Assembly: GCA_030599435.1 (NCBI GenBank)
Contig: JAUVNZ010000127.1
Location: 1-5,346 of the forward strand
Direction of reading: 5' to 3'
DNA length: 5,346 bases
Source of the DNA: Gammaproteobacteria bacterium
GTDB lineage: Bacteria; Pseudomonadota; Gammaproteobacteria; SZUA-152
Under the pieces are notes generated by a model. It was not told where the DNA came from. It was given only the letters and a program-made list of their open reading frames with translations, and ran no database searches. Numbering within the stretch: the first letter of the stretch is position 1; every line of letters begins with the position of its first letter. Of this stretch, positions 1-5,346 are shown piece by piece. A program made the translations under genes and the position numbers.

Positions 1-285
1 ATCGATCTCACCGTTGCGTAATGCCTCAGCCATTTCCGCGAAGGAAGCAAACTTTAACGCCTTAAACCAGACCCCATCAGCTTTCTTGCTGGCAAAATCC
101 AGGATCGGGGCGGCAAGATTAGTAATAACCGGCATATAACCCATGGTAACAACTCTGCGGTCTTCTTCTTCAGAGTTAACCGCATCATTCAAAACAACAA
201 TAAAAATCAGCCACGACAGTAGAATAGCCGTAACTTTCCAGGAGGTGGGAAGCTGATCTAACAATGATGTTATCTTGTTGCCCAT
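1..285 (-). CDS. NitT/TauT-type ABC transporter substrate-binding protein, N-terminal part (runs off the left edge)
   Basis: The first 95 codons are visible, starting at ATG 285-283; the rest lies beyond base 1. The protein should be the extracytoplasmic receptor of the importer encoded just upstream. Residues 1-17 are polar with Lys17, residues 18-32 form one hydrophobic segment, and an acidic stretch follows (SEEED, about 38-42). This looks like an uncleaved signal anchor or a signal peptide. The mature part begins with VVTMGYMPVITNLAAPIL (about 45-62) and reaches FASFAEMAEALRNGEID at the edge. These match the first strand and the 'GY.P...' and 'EAL..GEID' blocks of NrtA/SsuA/TauA/NMT1-like binding proteins. 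The ATPase gene ends 25 bp upstream, which supports co-transcription. No convincing Shine-Dalgarno precedes the ATG, so the start rests on the signal segment being in frame. The ligand (nitrate, sulfonate, bicarbonate, pyrimidine or other) cannot be told from this fragment. Confidence 0.8.
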   Translation of the reverse strand, partial: MGNKITSLLDQLPTSWKVTAILLSWLIFIVVLNDAVNSEEEDRRVVTMGYMPVITNLAAPILDFASKKADGVWFKALKFASFAEMAEALRNGEID

Positions 286-310
286 TTGTTATCGCTTATT
301 ACGTTCAAGG

Positions 311-1198
311 TCAGGCCACATAACTAACACCCAGCATTAAAAATATCTCATCCCGCAAATCAGCCAGACCGGGGTCTTTGACAATGTTACGAGGACGAGG
401 GAAATCAAGTCTACGTTCCATTTTAACCATGGTCGGCCTTTCACTCAGCACAATAATTCGATCAGCCATGACCAGTGCATCTTCAATAAAATGGGTTACC
501 ATTATCATGCTCTTGCCGATGTATTCGTGTATGTTGACCACCTCTTCGCGTATTTTTAAATGTGTGAAATAATCCAGACCAGTAAATGGCTCATCCATAA
601 ACAATAAATCAGGCTTAATCGCTAACGCCCGCGCCAACTCCGCCCTGCGCTGCATACCACCAGACAACTGATAAGGGTAGTTATGTTCAAAGCCGGATAA
701 TTCAACCAGCTCAATATATTCCTGGACTCTCTCTCTCTTTTCTTCTTCATCTTCCAGATTCCGCAAACCCAGCTCAACATTGTCCCAAACAGTCATCCAG
801 GGGAGTAAGGCACATTGTTGAAAAACAAATATATTGTTTGCACTGGGGCCGGTTACAACCTTATTTTTAATTTTTACCTGGCCCGATGTAGCGGTATCAA
901 AACCTGCCATGATTCGTAACAGTGTGGATTTTCCGCAGCCTGAGGGGCCCAGAATACAAACCATCTCACCCTCTTCAAATTCAAGGCTTATATCATCCAG
1001 AACAGTGAACTCTTTATTCGCTTCAGTCGGATCACCCACTGATCGCGCCACGGTCCTTCTATTAACGTATTCCTTGCTTAAGTTTTCGATAGATACATAT
1101 GCATTACCTTTACCTTCTGGCTTATCGGTAATTTCCGCTTTGACTAAAATTCTATCGTCAAACTCTTTTGTAAATTTTTCAGCTTTTAAGTCATTCAT
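311..1198 (-). CDS. NitT/TauT-family ABC transporter ATP-binding protein
   Basis: This is the cytoplasmic ATPase that powers the importer formed with the adjacent permease. All nucleotide-binding motifs are present in its 295 residues: Walker A GPSGCGKST (84-92), Q-loop FQQ (126-128), signature LSGGMQRR (178-185), Walker B LLFMDEP with D202/E203 (198-204), D-loop GLD (207-209) and H-loop His236. The Q-loop sequence ending LLPW and the C-terminal FPRPR (266-270) are typical of the SsuB/TauB/NrtD group. The signature ends MQRR rather than the usual M-x-Q-R, an Arg-for-Gln change also found in MlaF-type ATPases. The protein is longer at the front than is usual: about 33 residues precede the ABC fold, and a loop of roughly 15 residues (about 46-62) sits before the strand leading to Walker A. 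The start at 1198 has a weak GGAT six bases upstream (1205-1208). The permease ends 62 bp before it and the binding protein starts 25 bp after it. Confidence 0.93.
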   Translation of the reverse strand: MNDLKAEKFTKEFDDRILVKAEITDKPEGKGNAYVSIENLSKEYVNRRTVARSVGDPTEANKEFTVLDDISLEFEEGEMVCILGPSGCGKSTLLRIMAGFDTATSGQVKIKNKVVTGPSANNIFVFQQCALLPWMTVWDNVELGLRNLEDEEEKRERVQEYIELVELSGFEHNYPYQLSGGMQRRAELARALAIKPDLLFMDEPFTGLDYFTHLKIREEVVNIHEYIGKSMIMVTHFIEDALVMADRIIVLSERPTMVKMERRLDFPRPRNIVKDPGLADLRDEIFLMLGVSYVA

Positions 1199-1233
1199 AT
1201 AATCATCCAGTGATTTCGGTTGGCTTATCTATG

Positions 1234-1257
1234 GCCGTTTTATATTTAAATAGCGGC
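1234..1257 (-). repeat. Weak intercistronic inverted repeat between permease and ATPase genes
   Basis: The arms GCCG and CGGC (1254-1257 and 1234-1237) flank an AT-rich centre that includes the perfect 10-bp palindrome TATTTAAATA (1243-1252). It starts 3 bp past the permease stop codon in a 62-bp gap. In mRNA it could form a small hairpin that alters stability or translation between the two genes. There is no following T-tract, so it does not look like an intrinsic terminator. The pairing is short and may be chance in AT-rich DNA. Confidence 0.25.
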
Positions 1258-1260
1258 ACC

Positions 1261-2055
1261 TTATCGCGCCACTTTCCACCATATAGTCCATTCAATTTTA
1301 CCTGCACGTTGCATCATTAAATCCAGTCCCAGGCCAATGAATCCAATTGCGATCATTCCGACCATAACAAAATCCATACGTAGGGCATTTCTGGAATCAA
1401 GAATCAAGTATCCCAGGCCTGACTGTACCGCAATCATTTCTGCTGCCACTACTACCAGCCAGGCAATTGCGATCGTTAAGCGTATAGTGGTCAATACCTC
1501 TGGGACAACGACGGGAATAATGATTTTTCTTACCAGCTCATAACGAGAAAAATTGAAATTCGCTGCTACCTGAAAATATATAGGATTTATCGATTCCACT
1601 GCGATAACCGTACCCACCAACAAAGGAAAAAAGCTTGACAGAAATATTAAAAAAATTGCAGGTGGATCACCTATACCAAACCAGAGCATGGCCAGAGGTA
1701 TCCAGGCTAGTGGAGAAATGGGCCTTAGAAACTGAATTATTGGATCAAACAGACGTTTTAAATATAGTATACGCCCGATTATAATCCCCAAAGGTATGGC
1801 GAATATTGCGGCCAGATAAAATCCAATGGTCACCCGGTATAGGCTGGATACCGAGTGCTTGAAAAGAGCGCCATTATCAACAAGTTCCCAGGCTGCCTTT
1901 GCCACAGTGACTGGATCGGGGAAAACCTGTGCACTAACACCACTTATTGAAACTGTGGCCGCCCATATCAGAAAAAATACCGTAAAAGAAAAAAGGCTTG
2001 TGAGGATGGCTCTGACGTTAAAAAAAGTCATTTTGAACAACACTAAAAATAACAT
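1261..2055 (-). CDS. NitT/TauT-family ABC transporter permease
   Basis: This is the inner-membrane permease of the importer and the first gene of the ABC cluster in transcription order. Its 264 residues hold about six hydrophobic segments: roughly 13-34, 74-96, 113-127, 131-153, 190-212 and 228-248. Family marks are FPDPVTV near 45-51, RPISPLAWIPLAMLWFGIG (111-129, the block typical of SsuC/TauC/NrtB permeases), and the cytoplasmic EAA loop at about 162-181 ending IIIP before VVVPEVLTTIR. In the EAA loop the usual Glu is Gln162 and the usually invariant Gly is Asn168. The length agrees with the family. Two in-frame starts are possible, ATG 2055 (chosen) and ATG 2031 (residue 9). Neither has a clear Shine-Dalgarno, and the later one still leaves the whole first membrane segment. 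A possible promoter and inverted repeat lie directly upstream. Confidence 0.9.
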   Translation of the reverse strand: MLFLVLFKMTFFNVRAILTSLFSFTVFFLIWAATVSISGVSAQVFPDPVTVAKAAWELVDNGALFKHSVSSLYRVTIGFYLAAIFAIPLGIIIGRILYLKRLFDPIIQFLRPISPLAWIPLAMLWFGIGDPPAIFLIFLSSFFPLLVGTVIAVESINPIYFQVAANFNFSRYELVRKIIIPVVVPEVLTTIRLTIAIAWLVVVAAEMIAVQSGLGYLILDSRNALRMDFVMVGMIAIGFIGLGLDLMMQRAGKIEWTIWWKVAR

Positions 2056-2065
2056 TTTCTGTTTT

Positions 2066-2081
2066 AATGTTCATAAACATT
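2066..2081 (-). repeat. 16-bp inverted repeat, candidate operator for the ABC importer
   Basis: On the minus strand the sequence is AATGTT-TATG-AACATT: two perfect 6-bp arms around a 4-bp centre. It lies 5 bp downstream of a perfect TATAAT and would cover the expected transcription start. That is a common place for a repressor site. It is 10 bp upstream of the permease ATG. No regulator gene is visible in the window, so the protein that might bind is unknown. Confidence 0.4.
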
Positions 2082-2086
2082 GGACA

Positions 2087-2092
2087 ATTATA
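2087..2092 (-). promoter_or_regulatory. Candidate sigma-70 -10 element for the ABC importer
   Basis: A perfect TATAAT lies on the minus strand 31 bp upstream of the permease ATG at 2055. The best -35-like hexamer is TTGATC (2107-2112), but its 14-bp spacer is too short, and at 17 bp the sequence is GGGTTG. No extended TG is present. If it is a real promoter it is probably weak or activator-dependent. It sits in the 53-bp gap after the parA-like stop codon, so read-through from upstream could also supply transcripts. Confidence 0.4.
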
Positions 2093-2108
2093 TAAAATCA
2101 AATGCCGA

Positions 2109-3143
2109 TCAACCCGCTGCACTTGCATAAGTTTTTTCCTGGCCTGCACCATCCTGCTTGTTTACTATTTCTTCAGCAAGTTTGTGATATTGCAGACCGG
2201 CACGGCTATCCTTGCTGTAAAAAATAACAGGCGTGTGTGCTATTTGTGATTCCTGTATCTTGCTGTCTTTTTCAATAATGGTTTGTAAAACCTTACCTGA
2301 ATGTTGATCATGGAATTTATTTAATATCACCTTGCAGGCTGTATTTTCTGGTTCATACATAGTTATCAGAATCTGGTAATCCAGTGTGTGGTCGGTTTTT
2401 TCTTTGATGACATTAATCATAGCTTCAATATGATTAACCCCATTCATTGAAAGGTACTCACATGGTGCCGGTATAGTCGCTATGTCTGATGCCAGCAAGG
2501 CATTAAGCGTATAAAAATCACCAGATGGGGGAGTGTCTATCAAGATATAATCAAAATCATTTTTAATGGACTGCAATTTATCCCGTAACATATATTCAAA
2601 ATTCTCATTCGACATATGTTTCTTCGACAATAAAGCCATTTTGCTATTTGATGGTAATAAAGAAAGATTATTCCTGGTCTGCACAATATATTGTGAGAGA
2701 TCGCCCGCATCTGAATGGATAACTTCAAAAAATGATTTAGCATCCTTATAGCCCAACAAAAGAGTCAAATTGGACTGAATATCAAAATCAATAAGCAACA
2801 CACGCTTACCCATTAGCGCCAGAGATGCACCTAAATTCAGACAAGTGGTTGTCTTTGCTACCCCGCCCTTCTGGTTACAAATCGTTATTACCTTACAATC
2901 TGATTCAACCTCGGGAACAGGAGGCCGACTTACTCGTACAGTGTTAGCTTTCTGAGGGGCTGGTTGTTCTGTTTGTGATGGCTGCTTTTCAGTTAATGAT
3001 TCGGTAGCTTCAACCTTTGGCAATGCTTTTGTAACTATGAAAATGTTATCACACTTAGAACACTTAGCCTTGAATTTAGGCTTCACGATTTTGCTGGTAT
3101 TCACATTGTATTTTGTTTTACATTTATCACACTGTATGATCAT
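2109..3143 (-). CDS. Zinc-ribbon/ParA fusion ATPase linked to the chemosensory operon
   Basis: This 344-residue protein has three parts. Residues 1-37 form an MJ0042-type zinc ribbon (CDKC with C5/C8 and CSKC with C28/C31). Residues about 40-80 are a Pro/Gln/Glu-rich linker. Residues about 83-328 are a ParA/MinD-family ATPase. The deviant Walker A is KGGVAKTTT (92-100), with signature Lys92, catalytic Lys97 and Ala96 where Gly is usual. Walker A' is LLIDFDIQSN (116-125), with D119/D121 but Ile for the usual Pro. Walker B is YILIDTPPS (199-207). The ending (IAHTPVIFYSKDSRAGLQY...LAEEIV) is typical of Soj/ParA. No ParB gene or parS-like cluster is seen. Known relatives beside cheB (ParC, PpfA) position chemoreceptor arrays by ATP-driven binding to a surface, and that is the likely role here. 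What the ribbon binds is unknown. The start is set by the ribbon beginning at residue 5; no Shine-Dalgarno is evident. Confidence 0.88.
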   Translation of the reverse strand: MIIQCDKCKTKYNVNTSKIVKPKFKAKCSKCDNIFIVTKALPKVEATESLTEKQPSQTEQPAPQKANTVRVSRPPVPEVESDCKVITICNQKGGVAKTTTCLNLGASLALMGKRVLLIDFDIQSNLTLLLGYKDAKSFFEVIHSDAGDLSQYIVQTRNNLSLLPSNSKMALLSKKHMSNENFEYMLRDKLQSIKNDFDYILIDTPPSGDFYTLNALLASDIATIPAPCEYLSMNGVNHIEAMINVIKEKTDHTLDYQILITMYEPENTACKVILNKFHDQHSGKVLQTIIEKDSKIQESQIAHTPVIFYSKDSRAGLQYHKLAEEIVNKQDGAGQEKTYASAAG

Positions 3144-3189
3144 TTTTAAATACCATTTATAATTCTATTAAAAATATTATTTCCATCGT

Positions 3190-3219
3190 CAGACTAGTTT
3201 TTCTTAAAAAATCTGTCTG
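3190..3219 (-). repeat. AT-rich hairpin in the cheB-parA gap
   Basis: On the minus strand, arms CAGACAGATTTTT and AAAAACTAGTCTG can pair over 12 bp, with one bulged A on each side and a 4-base loop (TAAG). It lies midway in the 142-bp gap between the cheB-like stop and the parA-like start. No T-tract follows it closely, so it is a poor terminator. A role in mRNA processing, stability or partial attenuation between the two genes is possible but unproven. Confidence 0.35.
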
Positions 3220-3235
3220 TAGGCTATTTCCGCGC

Positions 3236-3263
3236 TTTATATTGGGTTCTTCCCATGTACCAA
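3236..3263 (-). promoter_or_regulatory. Candidate sigma-70 promoter for the parA-like gene
   Basis: On the minus strand, TTGGTA (3258-3263, four of six matches to the -35 consensus) and TATAAA (3236-3241, five of six matches to the -10 consensus) are separated by 16 bp. The spacer holds a short inverted repeat, TGGG-N5-CCCA (3243-3255). The predicted start would be near 3229, giving a leader of about 85 bases that contains the hairpin at 3190-3219. This would allow the parA-like gene to be expressed apart from cheA and cheB. The match is ordinary and could arise by chance. Confidence 0.35.
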
Positions 3264-3285
3264 ATCAATCCAGGCTATATTGCAA

Positions 3286-4353
3286 TTACATCACCGCCTG
3301 ATCGTTTGTGTTTTTCGAGCTAATCGCCGATTCAATTTGTCCACATAAATCACCATCATCAGCAACAATATCGACAACACCATTTTCGATAGCACATTGT
3401 GTTAAATTGGGATATACACAAGTCTCAGTATTCTGAGCAATGGTTAATCCATTTTTCTGTTTAATCTCTGCAAAGCCTTTTTGTCCGTCGTTGCCGATAC
3501 CGGTTAACAGCAAACCAATCGTGTTTTGCTCAAATATTGCCGTTGCTGAAGTAAAAAGACCATCCAATGGATTGGCCAAATTATCGTTTGCTTTCAAACA
3601 CGGCTCGTGGTTCTCATTAGTGCTAATAGTCATTGGTTTTTTGCACGGGCAAACGTAACAAACACCGGGTTCCAGCACCATATCATCGGTACCCACTTCT
3701 ACCGTCCACGGCGTGTACTTATTAAACTGCTCAGCAAATGCAGGAAGAATATTCGGCGCAATTTCCTGGATAATAACCACAGAAGAAGGCAAATCCGGGG
3801 AAAGCTGTGACATAAGGCGGATAATAGTGTTTGGGCCACCTAAAGTAGTACCAATAGTAACCACAGAATCGAGTGTCTTATAACGATACTTTTCTGCTAA
3901 CTGATCTCGGTTATCTACCTCGACAAGTTTTACCCTGTGTACATTTTCAATTCGTTCGGCAGCCGCGATCTTCACTCGCTCGATAATTTGATGGCCCTGT
4001 TCGTGTATATCTGTGGATATTGCACCAGAAGGCTTTGGTAGAAAATCTACTACCCCAAGGCGCAGTGCTTCAAATGTTATTTCACCATGACTAAACAGGG
4101 AACTGAGCATAACAATAGGTACAGGTGACTCGATCATAATATGTCGTATTGCACGCACACCATCCATCACCGGCATATCCACATCCAGTGTTACCACATC
4201 AGGGTTCAATTGTTTGATTTTTTCCAGTGCATCTTTACCGTTTCGTGCAGTCCCTACGACTTCTATCTCAGAATCGGACTCCAGAATATTGCGCAATGCC
4301 TTCACCATGAAGGACGCATCATCAACAATTAAAACCTTTACCTTGTTATCCAT
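3286..4353 (-). CDS. cheB: CheB-like response regulator with a catalytically broken methylesterase domain
   Basis: This 355-residue protein has the full CheB layout. Residues 4-108 form a receiver with acidic pocket D11/D12, phospho-acceptor Asp57 (TLDVDMPVMDG), Ser84 and Lys107. A linker runs to about 160, and a CheB methylesterase-type domain fills about 162-345. CheB normally removes methyl groups from chemoreceptors when phosphorylated by CheA, using a Ser-His-Asp triad. Here the nucleophile motif G-x-S-T-G-G reads GTTLGG (168-173), so Ser is Thr170. The QH motif reads QE (196-197), so the catalytic His is Glu197. Only Asp289 in LLTGIGNDG remains. The usual APG segment is CPC (235-237), and the terminal MP motif is lost (CVYPNLTQ, 312-319). 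The frame is open and the fold blocks are conserved, so this is a diverged protein rather than debris. It probably acts as a phosphorylatable scaffold, sink or antagonist. AGGA lies 7 bases before ATG 4353. Confidence 0.9.
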   Translation of the reverse strand: MDNKVKVLIVDDASFMVKALRNILESDSEIEVVGTARNGKDALEKIKQLNPDVVTLDVDMPVMDGVRAIRHIMIESPVPIVMLSSLFSHGEITFEALRLGVVDFLPKPSGAISTDIHEQGHQIIERVKIAAAERIENVHRVKLVEVDNRDQLAEKYRYKTLDSVVTIGTTLGGPNTIIRLMSQLSPDLPSSVVIIQEIAPNILPAFAEQFNKYTPWTVEVGTDDMVLEPGVCYVCPCKKPMTISTNENHEPCLKANDNLANPLDGLFTSATAIFEQNTIGLLLTGIGNDGQKGFAEIKQKNGLTIAQNTETCVYPNLTQCAIENGVVDIVADDGDLCGQIESAISSKNTNDQAVM

Positions 4354-4360
4354 ATTGTTT

Positions 4361-4364
4361 TCCT
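4361..4364 (-). promoter_or_regulatory. Shine-Dalgarno of the cheB-like gene
   Basis: AGGA lies on the minus strand with a 7-base spacer to ATG 4353-4351. It is the clearest ribosome binding site in the window. Together with the receiver domain starting at residue 4, it fixes the start of this gene. Confidence 0.65.
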
Positions 4365-4429
4365 AAATCTCTTTATCCCGGCTCATTATTTTAATGCTTC
4401 ATCCACAATTTATATTGGCAGCCTCACCA

Positions 4430-5346
4430 TTAGACCTCGTCGTGTACTTCTTTCCCGCCGTTACGTCGAACAGCTATATCCTTTTTCATAAAATCTGATT
4501 GTTTCCTGTGATGACTAGCTTGCCTATTTGCCGTCATTTTCACTAGCTCATAGATATCGAGAATCAGTGATATATTCCCGTCACCAATAATTGTAGCGCC
4601 AGAGAATCCACTCTTATCCTGCACATAATCTGCCAACGGTTTGATAACAACTTCTTCCTGTCCTTTTAATTCATCCACCACAAAGCCGATTCGTTTACCT
4701 TCAGCACTCACAATAACTACAAAGGATTTTTCCAAATCCTGGTCGGAAGTAACATTAAATATATTGGATAGACGGAAAATCGGCAGCGCAACACCGCGCA
4801 AATGAATAACCTCGACTCCCTCGAGAATGGATGTATCTGTTTTATTAATCCGCACAGTTTCGTCCACATTGGCCAGAGGGATGGTGAACGAGTCCCCACC
4901 CACACGAACCATTAGGGCATGAATAATCGCCAGAGTTAGCGGAATCTTCAAACGCATGCGCGTTCCTTTACCCTTGCTAGTTTCAATTTCCAGCATGCCA
5001 TTAAGCTTTTCGATATTTCGTTTCACAACATCCATACCGACACCACGTCCGGACGTGCCTGTTATCTTTTCTGCCGTGGAGAAACCAGGGGCCAAAATGA
5101 TTTGGGTCAAATCCCTGGTGGTCATTCGATCAATTTCATTTTCCAGATAGAGGCCTTTCTCCAAAGCCTTGGCTTTAACACGATCCAGATCAATGCCGCG
5201 ACCATCATCAGTCACTTCGATGACAATATGGTTGCTTTCCTGATAGGCCTCCAGCAATAAAGTGCAGGTTTCAGACTTACCGAGTTGCCTGCGTTCATCC
5301 GCAGCTTCCATGCCATGGTCAACTGCATTACGAATAATGTGCAGTA
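4430..5346 (-). CDS. cheA: Chemotaxis histidine kinase CheA, C-terminal part (runs off the right edge)
   Basis: About 304 residues are visible, entering in frame from beyond base 5346; the internal ATG at 5311 is not the start. CheA autophosphorylates using ATP and passes phosphate to CheY/CheB, in arrays with CheW and receptors. In visible numbering, the N box is H2..R5-N6..D9-H10-G11. The G1 box is DDGRGI (46-51), the F-box region is PGFST (about 86-90), and the G2 box is GTSGRGVGMD (96-105). The P5 regulatory (CheW-like) domain follows at about 139-273 and includes a canonical ATIIGDGNISLILDI block. The ATP-binding core looks intact. The P1 phosphotransfer, P2 and P3 regions are outside the window. 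A basic, His/Lys-rich tail of about 30 residues follows P5 and looks unrelated to the core. The stop TAA at 4432-4430 is followed by 76 bp and then the cheB-like gene, which fits one operon. Confidence 0.95.
   Translation of the reverse strand, partial: LHIIRNAVDHGMEAADERRQLGKSETCTLLLEAYQESNHIVIEVTDDGRGIDLDRVKAKALEKGLYLENEIDRMTTRDLTQIILAPGFSTAEKITGTSGRGVGMDVVKRNIEKLNGMLEIETSKGKGTRMRLKIPLTLAIIHALMVRVGGDSFTIPLANVDETVRINKTDTSILEGVEVIHLRGVALPIFRLSNIFNVTSDQDLEKSFVVIVSAEGKRIGFVVDELKGQEEVVIKPLADYVQDKSGFSGATIIGDGNISLILDIYELVKMTANRQASHHRKQSDFMKKDIAVRRNGGKEVHDEV

Noticed and set aside
834..1202. Plus-strand 122-codon open frame opposite the ATPase gene
   Set aside because: It lies wholly antisense to a gene with every ABC ATPase motif, and its translation shows no recognisable domain. 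It is a shadow frame.
2067..2249. Plus-strand 60-codon frame across the parA-permease gap
   Set aside because: Most of it is antisense to the 3' end of the parA-like gene. It has no good ribosome binding site and its protein is not recognisable.
2109..3143. Plasmid or chromosome partition ParA
   Set aside because: No parB gene or repeated parS-like sites are present, and the gene follows cheA and cheB, so a chemosensory role fits better. The neighbourhood to the right is not visible, so this is not final.
3190..3219. Intrinsic terminator after the cheB-like gene
   Set aside because: The stem is AT-rich with two bulges and lacks a following T-tract, so it is listed only as a hairpin.
3286..4353. 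Treating the cheB-like gene as a decayed pseudogene
   Set aside because: The reading frame is intact at full length, the receiver pocket is complete, most fold blocks of the second domain remain, and it has the best ribosome binding site in the window.
4375..4400. Flagellar sigma-28-like sequence (GCCGGGATAAAG) upstream of the cheB-like gene
   Set aside because: It resembles the GCCGATAA -10 box only loosely, and no TAAA-type -35 lies at the required spacing.
4411..4431. Tiny frame starting at the TAATG overlap with the cheA stop
   Set aside because: It encodes only six residues (MVRLPI) before a stop. The stop-start overlap is suggestive, but there is no following gene in frame and nothing to support expression.
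1..5346. CRISPR array, tRNA/rRNA genes, insertion sequences or attachment sites
   Set aside because: No regularly spaced repeats, cloverleaf-like segments, transposase frames or paired terminal repeats were seen on reading both strands.

Overview
This window reads as a compact, moderately AT-rich bacterial chromosome segment. All six supported genes lie on the minus strand, so transcription runs from high to low coordinates. The protein families (CheA, CheB, a ParA-type ATPase downstream of cheB, and a NitT/TauT-type ABC transporter) and the style of the proteins suggest a gammaproteobacterium. That placement is an inference from family content only; no rRNA or other taxonomic marker is present.

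Region 1 (about 3144-5346) is the tail of a chemosensory operon. The 3' part of cheA (kinase core from the N box onward, CheW-like P5 domain, then stop) runs in from the right edge. It is followed after 76 bp by a full-length CheB-like gene. The CheB receiver domain is intact, but the methylesterase domain has lost two of its three catalytic residues: the nucleophilic Ser is Thr170 and the catalytic His is Glu197, while Asp289 is kept.

Region 2 (2109-3285) is a 142-bp gap with a possible promoter and an AT-rich hairpin, followed by an unusual ParA-family ATPase. It carries an N-terminal four-cysteine zinc ribbon (CxxC...CxxC) joined by a Pro/Gln-rich linker to a deviant-Walker ATPase. ParA-like proteins next to cheB are known to position chemosensory arrays (ParC in Vibrio and Pseudomonas, PpfA in Rhodobacter). 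The zinc-ribbon fusion together with a catalytically broken CheB is the most distinctive part of the window.

Region 3 (1-2108) is a NitT/TauT-family (nitrate/sulfonate/taurine/bicarbonate-like) ABC importer, transcribed permease, then ATPase, then substrate-binding protein, the last cut by the left edge. A 53-bp gap separates it from the parA-like gene. That gap holds a perfect TATAAT and, next to it, a 16-bp inverted repeat that could be an operator. The importer may therefore be its own transcription unit, although read-through from the chemosensory genes is possible. The substrate cannot be read from the sequence.

No tRNA, rRNA, CRISPR array, insertion sequence or strong intrinsic terminator was seen. 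No stretch longer than 300 bp is gene-free.
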